Below, piece after piece: positions 1-10,859 of a DNA stretch of 64,000 bases. Both the position numbers and the translations under genes were made by a program. Origin of the DNA: Salvia splendens (taxonomy: Eukaryota; Streptophyta; Magnoliopsida; Lamiales; Lamiaceae). The notes under the pieces were generated by a model. It did no database searches. It was not told the DNA's origin and saw nothing but the letters and a program-made list of their open reading frames with translations. How positions within the stretch are numbered: position 1 is the first letter of the stretch; each line of letters starts with the position of its first letter. The stretch covers positions 1-64,000 of the forward strand of contig NW_024598811.1 in the NCBI RefSeq assembly GCF_004379255.2, written 5' to 3'.

Positions 1-395
1 TCGATTCGATGCATATTCGAGCGAAGGAGAGGCGAAATTTGTTGGCCGTTGCTCGATCAATCTGAATTGGCGTGCCAAGCAGCTTTCCTATGGCGAAAAG
101 GGCTGATTGATCAAGAGATGGTATGGGAAGACCGATAAGGTTGCACCAAATTGGCCGCAATGGTGATTCACAATATGCATCAAATTCGGGTGACCATTTG
201 AAAACTCTCATCGGGTGACGATCAATAAGCCAAACCGGCGTGCCTTTTGGGCCATTAAGAGCCGAACTAATCCGCAATGCCTCAAATTGCACAGAATGTG
301 TTTAGCATTAGGTATTTCCATGTAAAGCCACACGAAATTTAATTTTTTCGAGAGCCTTTTGAATTTGTGCGAAGCCGGATAGAGTGTGAAAATTT
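1..395 (-). mobile_element. LINE family A fragment (A10), ORF1 DUF4283 region
   Basis: Antisense copy of part of a family A ORF1 (the DUF4283 nucleic-acid-binding region). It follows the stretch at about 42,971-43,385 almost base for base, but with many single-base gains and losses and few substitutions, so no frame stays open. The match stops near 395, where half-LINE H0 sequence begins. The 5' part of the copy lies outside the window. Confidence 0.8.
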
Positions 396-1851
396 AGTGC
401 AAGTGCTCGGCTCGTTCGCACTAGAGTCATCCCGATCGAATGACACCGTGGCGACATTGTCTTTCAAACGCAAATTGTCGATGTGTTGAGCTTTGGAGTG
501 TATGTCTCCCTTAGGGGCGCTCGAGGAGCCAACGGATCGACGTTTATTGTACCCTCCTTGTTCTTCTCTAGGTTGCCACTATCTTTTACCTTGTTCGTGT
601 GATCAATGTTCGGTGAGGTGCCAACCCTAATCGCCGCCTTTGACGCCATTCTCGACGGATGATCTTGTGATCGTGGCTAGGGTAGAACGCCTTGGTTGGT
701 GTTCGGTAATCCTTGCCTCCAACATGACCCTTCCTTCCCAACGCATGACACTCATCAATGACATGCCCTACATGCTTACAATTCTCGCAAAACAATGGGA
801 TATTATGGTCCCATGCTACTTTGTGTCTTGATTTTTTGCCTAGGATGTTTAGCATGATCTCCTCCGTCAGGGGGTTGGAGATATCAATCTCAACACATAT
901 CCTAGCAAAAGAGAGCCGGGTTTGATTGATTGTGGCATGGTCCGCTTGTAACGGCTTGCCTAGTAGCTTCCGATCGCCATAAGGGCCGATTCCTCAAAAA
1001 GATGGGCCGGTAGTCCCATGATATTGCACCACACGGCAATGATCGGTGACTCAAAGAACGTATCAAAGTCCGGTGCCCATTTGAACACCCTCATTGGGTG
1101 AATGTCAACAAACCAAACCGGACTCCCATTAGGGCTACTTAAGACCTTAGCATAATCAGCCATATCTTGGAATTGAAGTAGGATGTGCTTGGCATTCAAG
1201 TATTTCCAAGTGAAAGAACCAACTAGCCCCATACCCCCTATGCTTTTTTGAATTTGGAAAGAAGGGAGTGAGTGGGAAAACTTCCCAACAATGGCTAGTC
1301 CTTTTCTCCGAGAGATATTTCGTTTCAACATCGGTAAAGGAGAGATAAGGTGTACCTTCAAGTCTCCGGCTGTCCCCAAAGGTGTGACCTTGCCGGCGTT
1401 GAGTGGGATTGGCTCGTTCTTATGGGTTTTGTGCATGTAGGCTCCCACCATGCACTCCGTCCCCCCATGTGCGAACAAGTTTTTAGCCTCCTTCCATGCA
1501 TTCGCCGGCGGGACCAGGTTTTTCTGGCGGGTACTCCGGCGGACGGCCGTCGGTGCCATGGTCCTCTTGTCTCCATCAATGCCGATTTGAGTGTGGATAG
1601 CACATGGTGCTGATATGAATTCAAAATGCCATTTACCTCAAATGGACCATCATTCTCTTACCCGCAAAGTAACCTTTGTCTTTTCCTTCTTTTGTGAGTC
1701 ACATGCCAACCCATCCTCTAGCCTAGGCGTCACATGGAAAGGTGTACTTGCATTGGTCTCCTTGTTGACCATCTCATACTCCAAGCATGAGACATCAAGG
1801 TCCCGGCCAGCCGGCGCCGGCGCCGGCGCAATTCCGGCCATCCCCTCACCA
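396..1851 (-). pseudogene. Half-LINE H0, distal ORF1 part (broken)
   Basis: Minus-strand remnant of an ORF1-only LINE. Read from 1,851 down, it encodes the end of the variable N-terminal region, then DUF4283 (open from 1,559 to 960), the CCHC zinc knuckle near 770-815, and a basic C-terminal segment with the DEDGFQLVSRKRKGK-type motif region partly lost. Single-base deletions, for example near 650, break the frame. The 3' UTR and poly(A) are missing because the copy is cut at about 396. Its other half is at 9,109-9,562; the two were separated by LINE A7, as shown by the TSD. Confidence 0.8.
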
Positions 1852-1852
1852 T
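1834..1852. repeat. Target-site duplication of LINE A7 (left copy)
   Basis: A 19-bp sequence beginning CCGGCCATCCCC is repeated at 9,090-9,108 with one C/T mismatch. It flanks A7 and rejoins half-LINE H0 when A7 is removed. Confidence 0.9.
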
Positions 1853-2086
1853 TTTTTTTTTCAAACACCTTTACGGTGGAGGGTTCGTGGGTCCCTCATC
1901 CCTATATTTCATAAGAGGTTGAGTACAGATCCTGGCCACACCCAAAAGTGGTGTGCCAATACAAAGATTAGGAGTAGAAAGCGGTCCGGATCCAACAACC
2001 CGGACCTCATCATACTCCCTTCCAAAAGACAAAATACAATTGAACAAAAACAAAAGATAAACACTCCTTCCTTCCTCGCAATAGTG

Positions 2087-5000
2087 CTACCCGTGTTCTT
2101 CAAACCGAACTCGAATGTTGGGTATTCCCATTTCTTCCATTCTAATGATGTCCTTTAGGGGTCTTGGAGCTGATTGGGCAGAGTAACAAAGGTAGCTTTG
2201 CTGGTCCAAGCCCATCTTAGCGAGCATATCCGCCGCTTGGTTCCCCTCCCGGGGGATGGATGAGACGCGGATGATGTGCTGTTGCTTGAAGAGGAAGAGC
2301 CGCGCCATGACCCGACGGACGTGTGCCGGCCCCCACGTTTTACCATTGAGGAGTTTGGCGACTTGCTCAGCGTCCGTCTCCATCCATATGAGCTGCGCTA
2401 GCTCGTTGGCAAGCTCGAGTCCACAATGAGCCACCATGAGTTCAGCCTCCAAAGCTGAGTGGGCATCGAGAGGGGTCGAGAAAGCCGCAAGCAACTTTCC
2501 GGTCCAATCACGGACCACTCCTCCCCCCTCCTGCTTTATCCAAAGCTTCCATGTATGCCCCATCCGTGTTAACCTTGATCCACGAGCCCTGGGGGGTTCC
2601 ACTTGACCGGCATCACCAATGGTCTCGGCCCCCTTGAGACCGTCTGGCTCGGAATGCTCATTCCCAAATGCACCCCCTTCCAGTGTTTCGGCTTGATGGT
2701 CCCATTGGCCATGTTGTTGTGGATAAACATCTGAACTTGCCACACCACGTTGTACGATTTGAATTGGGTTTGCTCATGCCGGCTTCTGTTACGCTCCGCC
2801 TAAATGTACCAAAGGATGAGGTACGGAATGACTCGGCAGAGATGTTTTCTATCATCCTGTTGCATCCGGTGCGACCAGACCTCTAATCTATCCGGAATGG
2901 TGTCATTTATCCACAGAGAGGGTGCAGACCCTCCAAACCACCCGTCGAACTCTCGCCATACACAAAATGCACCTCGGCCTTGGATGAAGAGGTGCTGAAG
3001 GGATTCAGTGTTAGGGCTCCTGGGGCAGCATTGGCATTTTGAGGCCAGTTCGATCTTCCTCCACTGGAGTTTGGAGTCGACCGGGATGCGGTTCGACAGG
3101 AGGCGCCAGTTAAAGATTGCAATAGAGTTAGTCAGGCCGGCCCTCCAAATGTCATCGAGCCCCTGAATCCTTGGTCTATGTGTGCGAATGGTGTCCCATG
3201 TTGTTGCTAATGAGAATTCTCCAAGTCTAGAAAGGACCACCTTGGGATATCCGGTTCCCCAGCAATGACCGGAGTATCTAGGATCTGAGATATTACCTGC
3301 TGTGGTAGGCCGGCCTGGTCGTGAAGTTGTTTGAGCTTGGCTTCATTCCACTCGCCATCCATGAGAAAGTCCTCAACCAAGGAGTTGTGGTCGCCCCTCT
3401 CATCAAAACTTAGGGACCGAATAGTGGCGTCGCCCACCCAAATGTCATCCCAAAAGTAGATTTTTCCTTTGCCCACCACCCATCTAATGTGAGGGTTCGC
3501 CTGATGTCTCGCTCGCATGAGTCTTTTCCAAGTTGGGCTATTGTGCCCGGAGGGGTTGCCGCAAGGGGGGAAGTCTTCGTGCAGTATTTCATCTTCATAT
3601 ATCTAGCCCAAAGCGAACTTTGCTCTCGAAAACGCCACCATAGCTTGATGTTGAAGGCACGGAGCACTTCTTTGGATTTTCGAACCCCGAGCCCCCCTTC
3701 AGAAGTCGGGAGGCATATCTGATCCCATCCAATCCAATGTGTTTTCTTTCTCTCATTTGTCGAACCCCAGAAGAACCGAGCTATCTGTTGGTCCAATTGC
3801 TTGAGAGCCCCGGAGGTTGGCTCGATAGCTTGGAAGATGTGGAGTGGCACCGCTTCGAGTGTGCTCTTGATGAGAGTAAGCCTTCCTCCAAACGAAAGAT
3901 GACGGTGCGCCCAGCCCGTAACTCTCGCAGCAATCTTTTCCCGGAGGAACAAAAACATGTCTGTACGCTTCACCCCTCGATAGATAGGGACCCCAAGATA
4001 AAGGAAAGGGAAAGTACCTCGAGAAAATCCACCTTCGGCTTGGATTAGGTCGGCGCATCTCTCGTGTTTCTCGGCAATGTAGAAATTACTTTTTGCGAGG
4101 TTGATCTGTTGTCCAGAGATTCCCGCGTATTCATCAAGACATGCTCTGAGCCGTCTTAGCGGGGCTTCCGCCGGTTGAGTGAAGAAAATCACAATATCAT
4201 CTGCATAGGCAAGGTGGCTAACCTCCATGGAGCCTCGTGAGGCCTTAAAAGTCATCTCCTTCTTCCCTAGGATTAATCTGTCCAAAGCCCTTGAGAGGTA
4301 ATCCGCGGCAATCACAAACAGGGCGGTGTGAAATAGGGTCACCTTGTCTAAGGCCACGGGATGACTTGAAGAAACCGGAAGGAATTCCATTAATTAGGAC
4401 CGAGAACCAACATGAGCCCACGCACCTCTCAATCATGGATATCCACCGGGTCGGGAATCCCATCCGGTCCAAAACCTTGATCAGAAGAGGCCACTGAACT
4501 CTGTCATAGGCTTTAGCCATGTCGATCTTGATCGCAACATTGGGGGCTGGGGAGCTTCTCGATAACTCATGGAACATCTCTTGCGCTAGGAGGACGCTAT
4601 CATTTAGCATCCGCCCTTTCACAAACCCGCTTTGATTTGGAGAGACAACCTGAGGGAGGGGGGAGTAAGTCTTCTCGTGAGGATTTTGGTTATGATCTTA
4701 TTAGTGACATTGCACAAGCTAATGGGGCGGTAGTCGCTCCACGAGTCCGGGGCGAGCTTCTTCGGGATAAGCACGATGCTCGTGGCCGTGACGCTTCGGG
4801 GGAGGAAGGCCCGCCTAAAAAATTGCAGGATTGCGGCAACAACATCCATCCCAATAGAATCCCAACATGATTGATAAAAGGTGGCAGTGAAGCCATCCGG
4901 TCCTGGGGCACTGTCTCCGGAAATGTCAAAAACGGCTCTTTCCACTTCCTCGGCATTTGCTGGATCCGGTAGGGCATCCACCTCGGGTGATGGAGGGAGG

Positions 5001-6246
5001 CATTGTATCAAGCTCAGATCCGTCTCCAAGAGTGTGAGAGGCCCTGGGGCAAGGAGGTTTTGGAAGAATTCCACCACCGAGTTTCTAATCTCCAAGTCAT
5101 CCGAGAGTTCTCTCCCCCCTACATTAATCTTGTGAATGCGCATCCGTAATCTCTTTTGTTTAACCCAGCTTTGATAGAATTTGGTATTCTTATCGCCTTC
5201 CGCTAGCCATCTAAGCGTCGCCTTTTGTCGCCAAAAGTCCTCCTCCATCTTGAGGAGCTGGATATACATGGCAATACATTTGTTGACTTCGGTCCTATTC
5301 TCTGGGGAGGGCCTCTCCTCAAAGCCCGCTTGGGCAGCCACAATTTTTTCCTCCAAGGCCCGAAGGTTGTCATGAATGTTCCCGAAAACTGCCTTGTTCC
5401 ACTCCTTAAAGGTTTTCTTTATTCGTGCAAGTTTGATTTGTAGATTAAGAAGTCCCTCAGCCCCCGTCGGTTGGCTCTAGTCTTCCCGTACCAGGTTCGC
5501 GAAACCCTCATGCCTAGTCCACATGTTTTGGAACCGGAACGGTCTGCCCCCAGAATAGGTGCATGGGGTTTTACACCGGGCCAGAACGGGGCCATGATCC
5601 GAAGATACACATGGCAAGTTAGTCACCCTAGTCGCTTCGAAGAGATGTGCCCATGGTTCGTTCACCAAAATTCGATCAAGCCTTTCAAACAGGCCATTCT
5701 TGGCCCATGTGAAGGATGAGCCATCAAAGCCCGGATCCAGAACTCTGCAGTCTTCAATAGCTTCCGCAAAATCCACCATGTCGGCTTGTCGGTTAGTGTC
5801 ACTTCCCACCCTATCACACGTCGAAAGAATGGTGTTGAAGACTCCCCCAACCATCCAAGGAGTATCTTCGGAAGCCACAGAAATTTCCCTCATTTTGTCC
5901 CACAAAAGTACCCTCTCACCCCTTGTGCACTTCGCATATACTGCCGAAATACTAATGTGACCCGTGAGGCGGGGGACTCAACTCGGCCATGAAGGACCTG
6001 CTCCGTGTCACACTCAACACTAAAGCTTGCACCCTCTTCAACAAAAACCCAAATCTTCCCATTTATATTTGAGCCTTGGAAAACCAGCCCCAAGGCCTTG
6101 GAGAACTTGTCCGGGTTTGGTGCCGTGAATGGCTCCATTATTGCAAGAAAATTAACATTATGAGACTTAATTAATCTTTTTAAAACGTTTTGGGTGGGCG
6201 CGTTCGCGATCCCCCTAACGTTCCAAAACATGAGATTAAATGACAT
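2087..6246 (-). pseudogene. LINE ORF2 (endonuclease/RT/RNase H) of A7, frameshifted
   Basis: ORF2 would start at ATG 6,246 (minus). Conserved pieces appear in order across several frames: the APE-like endonuclease start (FWNVRG, then IMEP) at about 6,230-6,120, its GGxFNT segment near 5,850 and SDHGP near 5,590; RT with the DYRPISLCN block near 4,710, a [13 protein letters not shown] block near 4,510 and YADD at about 4,195-4,207; zf-RVT cysteines near 3,040; and C-terminal RNase H at 2,740-2,150. At least seven frame changes show long decay. The protein would nick target DNA and reverse-transcribe LINE RNA; this copy cannot. Confidence 0.9.
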
Positions 6247-6249
6247 AAT

Positions 6250-8958
6250 TAACAATGGAGTTCGTACCCGGCAGGAGTAACGCCCCCCCTTGAATTTTGG
6301 TGCATTGTTGTTCTTGCTGAGCGTGACTTGACTCGTCCTCCGTGATTAGCATGGAGGGGCCTTCGGCGTAGGTGTTTGGCTGCCGCTCTACCTCAATGCT
6401 CTCTATATCATCGAACTCGTCTCCATCATAGGCTTCATTATCCATGAGTGAAGAATATTGGTTCGTGCTCATGTGACCTCCCCCTTCCACAATCCTCACG
6501 ATTTTCCATTGAGGATGGTCGGGCCGGGCCCCTCGCACCATGCTTTTAACGGGCCAGCTGACCACTACGCGCATGCACACCCATGCCCTCGCACTAGGAG
6601 AGACGTCCCTTCGGGTATAGTGGAAAGGGAGGAATCCTGTCCGATGCTTGGAAGGAGTCCAGCCTTGTTTTCCTCCTTTCTCTTGTTGCTCACCCTCCTC
6701 CGGGTCGATAGGTTCGAGGAGTTTGCCTAGAATGTCCGGCCCCATCCGGTCGACTTCCCACGGCATCGCTTACCCTCGAGTCATTGTTGTGTTGATCCCC
6801 GGAATTTTTTCCTCTTCTTTGAGATCTCCATTCCTTACCATTCAAAAAGGTTTTTGGGGTATCTTGTGTCCCTGCTTTCCATTCTCGTATTGCGGTTGTT
6901 TGGGAGGGATGGGTGTTGTAGTTTTTCTTGACCGGCCTTTCCGTCTTGCCTACCGCATAACACACGTCACTTTTGTGTCCAACGTGTTTGCACTCCCGAC
7001 AATAAAATGGGATCTTGTCCCATTTAACTTGTTGCACCATCTCACGCCAGCAAATGTCTAACATGATCTCCTCGATGGGTGGCTTTGAAATGTCAATCTC
7101 GACGCAAATGCGGGCGAAGGACAGCCTAGATTTGTTTGCCGTGGCCCGATCGATTTGGATCGGTGTGCCCAATAGTTTGCCAATGGCGTAGAGCGCCGCT
7201 TGATCAAAAGGTGCATAGGAAGCCCACTTAAGTTGCACCAAATTGCCGCGATCAGAGACTCACAATAGGCGTCGAAGTCCGGAGACCACTTGAAAACCCT
7301 CATGTGGTGACGATCAATAAACCAAATAGGCGTTCCTTTCGGACCTCCAAGGATCTTTGCATAATCGACAATGTCCTCACATTGAATAAGAATATGTTTA
7401 GCATTAAGATACTTCCAAGAAAAGTCTCGGCTCAATTTAATATTTTCAAGCGCCTTTTGAATTTGATGTGAGGCCGGGATAGAGTGAGAGAACTTACCGA
7501 CGATGGCGTGTCCAAGGCTTGTAGCCAATTTTTGAATCTCCACGCCCGAGAAGTAGATCACCGGAACACCATTGGATGTTGTTGCAAATCCGATGTTTTG
7601 GATGGACTCCGGGTCAAAAGCTTGCGGACCATCTGTTCGTGTCGTTCCTCGGACCATGTCCGCCATAGAGATTGGCTTCGTGGCTTGTCGCACGGCGGGG
7701 TCAATGCCGGCTCGATGGCTGCTCCATGCACCTCCTTCTTTGGGCGGGGTCTCGCTCTCGGCCCCATCTTGTTGGCCTCGTAGCATGTTCCCGTTGACAC
7801 TCGGGGTATTGGCTCCAATCGTCGATCCCACCAAAGTGTCGGTTCTAGTTACCCCAAGGTCGGCGCTATTTGCCCGAGCCTTTGTCCGAACCTCCCCGGT
7901 ACTTGACTGGCCGGCTTCGAAGTTGTTTCGGAGCTTCCGGGTTCTCCCACGCTCAAGAGGAGGGAAATCATCGATGGGTGGATTGTAGGTAATCATCAAG
8001 ACGTCCGAGACTTGTTCATTTGGCGAAATGAGGAGGGGTTGAGGGGCCCCCGCCGAGTAGGCCACCTCCGGCTGTTTTCCGGCGAGGAGAGGTTGTGCCG
8101 CCATGAGATCCATCGACTCCGCCGCATCCAAGGAAGCAATGAGCATGAGGTTGTCTGTCGTGTGTTGGCTGCAAGGGATGTGCAACGGTCAAGTCCTCAC
8201 GTGAGTGGGTGGGTTGGAAAGGGACCAAGTCTCTTTCTAAAAGTGGTTTTGTTCTTGTATCCATTTGAGGTAATTTGACTTTCTCTCCATCCAAGGACAT
8301 GTTGGGCATCACATGGGAGTGTCTTGTCCGTTTGTGTTGGTCGTGGGGGCTGAGCATCACCTTGGCCGACGGGTGTGGAGACTCCGTCGGGGGTCTGGTC
8401 GGAATCCGGCGATGGCGTATCCTCTCCTTGTCCGGCAAGGTCGTCAGCCATACGAACGTTGAGATCCCCTTTATCATCAAGGTTCGGCATGACCGGAGAG
8501 GGATCCACCTTACCGTTTGGGTTCTTGGGGTCGGAGCTAGCCTCTTCTCCAAAGGAAAGCTTCTTTCGGAGCTGCTTATCTTCCGGGAGGGGTGATAGAA
8601 TGAACCTTTTACGTCCATCTCATTTAGCGGGTGGAGCCGGTGTGCACATCCGGCCTTTACCCCGGGGTTTAGAGGCTTTGAGTTTCATCTCCAAGCTCGG
8701 CGATTTAGGGAGGGAGTCCTCCCCCGATAGGAAGATCATTTGCTGGTCCGTGATGAGCTGGGGTGCCTCCGAGTCCGGCTCGGGGTCCTGAGGATGGTCC
8801 GGCATGGAGATGACACCAAAAGCTCGACTCGCGTCGATGATGAGTGGGAGGGAGGCAGCAAAGTCGTCGTGGGGGGGAGCGAAGGGATGTAGGAGGGATG
8901 TAGGTGGTCGACGGTGTTGAAGAGTGAGGGTGGCGGGGTTGAAATTCCGGCAAGACAA
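6250..8958 (-). pseudogene. LINE ORF1 (DUF4283 + zinc knuckle) of A7, frameshifted
   Basis: ORF1 encodes the RNA-binding, RNP-forming protein of plant L1 elements. The low-complexity N-terminal part (8,958-7,700) includes the family A KRFxxSPLxEDKQLRKK segment. It is followed by the SMADMVRG motif near 7,660, DUF4283 (about 7,550-7,140) and the zinc knuckle CRECKHVGHKSDVC near 7,010-6,970. The frame changes near 8,200, 7,190, 6,730 and elsewhere. A one-base loss next to the normal ORF1 stop makes the last frame read through into ORF2. Confidence 0.88.
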
Positions 8959-9022
8959 TCCGGGACAGCGGCGGGAGTTAGGGTGAGGGGATTGTTAGAG
9001 AGAAGAAAGAGCGTCTCTCTCT

Positions 9023-9089
9023 AAAGGCATACAAGTACGAATTCCCAGCACGAGCTTATACACCTCTCCATAAGCGAGATCCATGCGTC
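9023..9089 (-). other. Extra sequence between A7 5' end and its TSD
   Basis: A 67-bp insert lies between the A7 5' hairpin and the right TSD copy. About 40 bp of it (9,048-9,088) resembles the LINE RT region in the same orientation; compare 26,950-26,990. It was therefore part of the inserted cDNA rather than of the target: either a 5' transduction or a template switch. Confidence 0.7.
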
Positions 9090-9108
9090 CCGGCCATCCC
9101 CTTACCAT

Positions 9109-9562
9109 CAAGACCTTCCAAATCTTTTGTCGAAGCTTTCTCATCCTTTGCCATTTGAGATAAGGACCTAAACATCTCCCCAATAAGAGCTTGCTTAACA
9201 TCCGGCGACCCCCTCCCTTCACCATGGAGTTTGCCGACGAGTCCATCAGCCATTTCGAACACCATCTTCTTCTTAGCCCGACTCACCTCCGAACCAGATT
9301 CAAGACCGGCTCGTTTGACGGCTTGTCGAGCTTTCTCCGGGTGGGGAGTGCCAACCCTTTTGGTTTTGGGCCATGCAATCGAACGAAACTTCCATTCCGG
9401 CGAGGAAAGGGGCTGCATCGTGTGTATCAAGGCCGCGGCTTCCCCCTCTGGCAGCTCACCACCGGACTTCACCATGTGTCGGATGCAACAATCACATTTC
9501 ACCTCCCTCAAAGGGAAGGAGGGAGAGAGGGCGAATTTTAGAGAGAAGGGAGAGCTTCTCTC
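9109..9562 (-). pseudogene. Half-LINE H0, 5' UTR and ORF1 start
   Basis: The 5' end of H0 on the minus strand. The terminal hairpin (GAGAGAAG arm and its complement) is at about 9,541-9,562, the second 5' UTR hairpin (CTCCCTC/GAGGGAG arms) just inside it, and the ORF1 start codon is near 9,475 (protein begins MVKSGGELPEGEA). The frame reads into the region that A7 interrupted. The sequence to its right is the AT-rich element. Confidence 0.85.
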
Positions 9563-10770
9563 ACTAACGAGGGTGACCAAGTTGTGCCTTCTGTTTCGAC
9601 ACTAATAGCATACAAATTAGTTGATTTTGGTGGACATAACTCATAGTAATAGTCATATCTTTAAAGCTTATTTTATAAGTTAACTCGTATAATCATTGTA
9701 CTTTACACACATCAGGGTTATTGTCATATTGCATTGAGGAAATAGTGGTTAAAATCAGCATTGCACAAAAAAGGATTAATGCAATATCGAAATTAGGTTT
9801 CCCATTATGGTTGAAATCTGTAATAGCTAATATTACATTGTTTAAAATGATTATTATGCTCTGTAACATATTACAGAGCATAATATTAGCTAGTATCAGA
9901 ATTGTCATAAAAAATGATCTTGTTTTTTGTACAATACAATAGTCATGGTTGCCAAGTATCTTGCCAAAGTAAACCAATAGTCATTGTACAGACATTTTGT
10001 GATGTCTGTAACGTATTGTCAAAAAAAACAAGATCATTTGGGTCCATAAAGTATAATACTCATTGTTGTCCCGTGAGAGTGAATTTATAGCATAACTCAT
10101 TATATTTGGGTTTACTTTATCGCCAACACACATGCATTTTGTGATGTATGTAATGCATTGTCATAAAAAACAAGATCACTTTGGTCAATAGAGCATAATA
10201 ATCATTATTGGGATAGTAATCATTATTGTTTAATGATTATTATGCTCTGTAACGTATAACCCTGATGTGTGTAAAACGGCTTTCACCGTTCCATTATACG
10301 TTACAGACAACCATTGTTTCTTCAATGTAATATGACAATAACTTCTCAAATCATTACCTATTTTGTAGGCAACCATGACTATGATTATTATTCCCAATGC
10401 ATTGTCATAAAAAACAAGATCATTTTTTAAATTGTTTTTTAAAATTCAATGAGACAACCATGACTATTCTGCTCTATTGACCAAAATGATCTTCTCTTTG
10501 ATGTCATTACGTTACACACATCACAAAATGTCTAAGTGTGGGCAGTTTTGATACAAAAGGTTTGCTTATTGTCCAAGTAAACCAACGTATAAGAGTTATG
10601 CTTCAAATAAGCTGTTAAGACATAAAAATTCCTAAGATGTTATATCAATGAAAATGATCCTATCTTGATGCAATTACCTAACAAAGATCGTACAATGAAA
10701 GTTTGTAGGTCATTTGGATATAAATGGTTTCCTTGTTGCAACCCGAGAGCTCAGACTATCCTACTCTTGG
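9563..10770. repeat. AT-rich foldback-like element with long imperfect inverted ends
   Basis: No gene is visible. The stretch is AT-rich, unlike its GC-balanced neighbours, and folds back on itself at several scales. There is a perfect 20-bp inverted pair at 9,702-9,721 and 10,256-10,275, a 15-bp hairpin at 9,852-9,885 with a CATA loop inside a wider inverted pair (9,826-9,837 / 9,881-9,892), and a loose inverted match of the outer parts (about 9,600-9,720 against 10,570-10,700). The unit TGTCATAAAAAACAAGATCA or close variants recurs near 9,905, 10,013, 10,158 and 10,400. This fits a non-autonomous DNA transposon (foldback or MULE-like MITE cluster), but termini and TSD are not certain. The right 230 bp recurs at 62,950-63,190. 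Confidence 0.6.
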
Positions 10771-10859
10771 TGAGAGAAGCTCTCCCTTCTCTCTAGAATT
10801 TTCCCTCTCTTCCTCCCTCCCCTTTGAGGGTGGTGTAATGTGATTGTTGCAACCGATAC

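Larger units (their letters stand above)
1852..9022 (-). mobile_element. LINE family A, nearly full length, decayed (A7)
   Basis: Minus-strand L1-clade LINE. The 3' end is the T run at 1,852-1,861 (poly(A) of the element) followed by the family A 3' tail. The 5' end is the GAGAGAAG-type hairpin at about 8,998-9,022. Order in the element is 5' UTR, ORF1, ORF2 (endonuclease, reverse transcriptase, zf-RVT, RNase H), 3' UTR. It sits inside half-LINE H0 with a 19-bp TSD. Both ORFs carry frameshifts, so this copy is not autonomous. Confidence 0.93.

Noticed and set aside
9693..9977. Open frames of 70-90 codons in the AT-rich region
   Set aside because: They fall within inverted repeats, have no recognisable domain and occur on both strands. 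They are chance frames.
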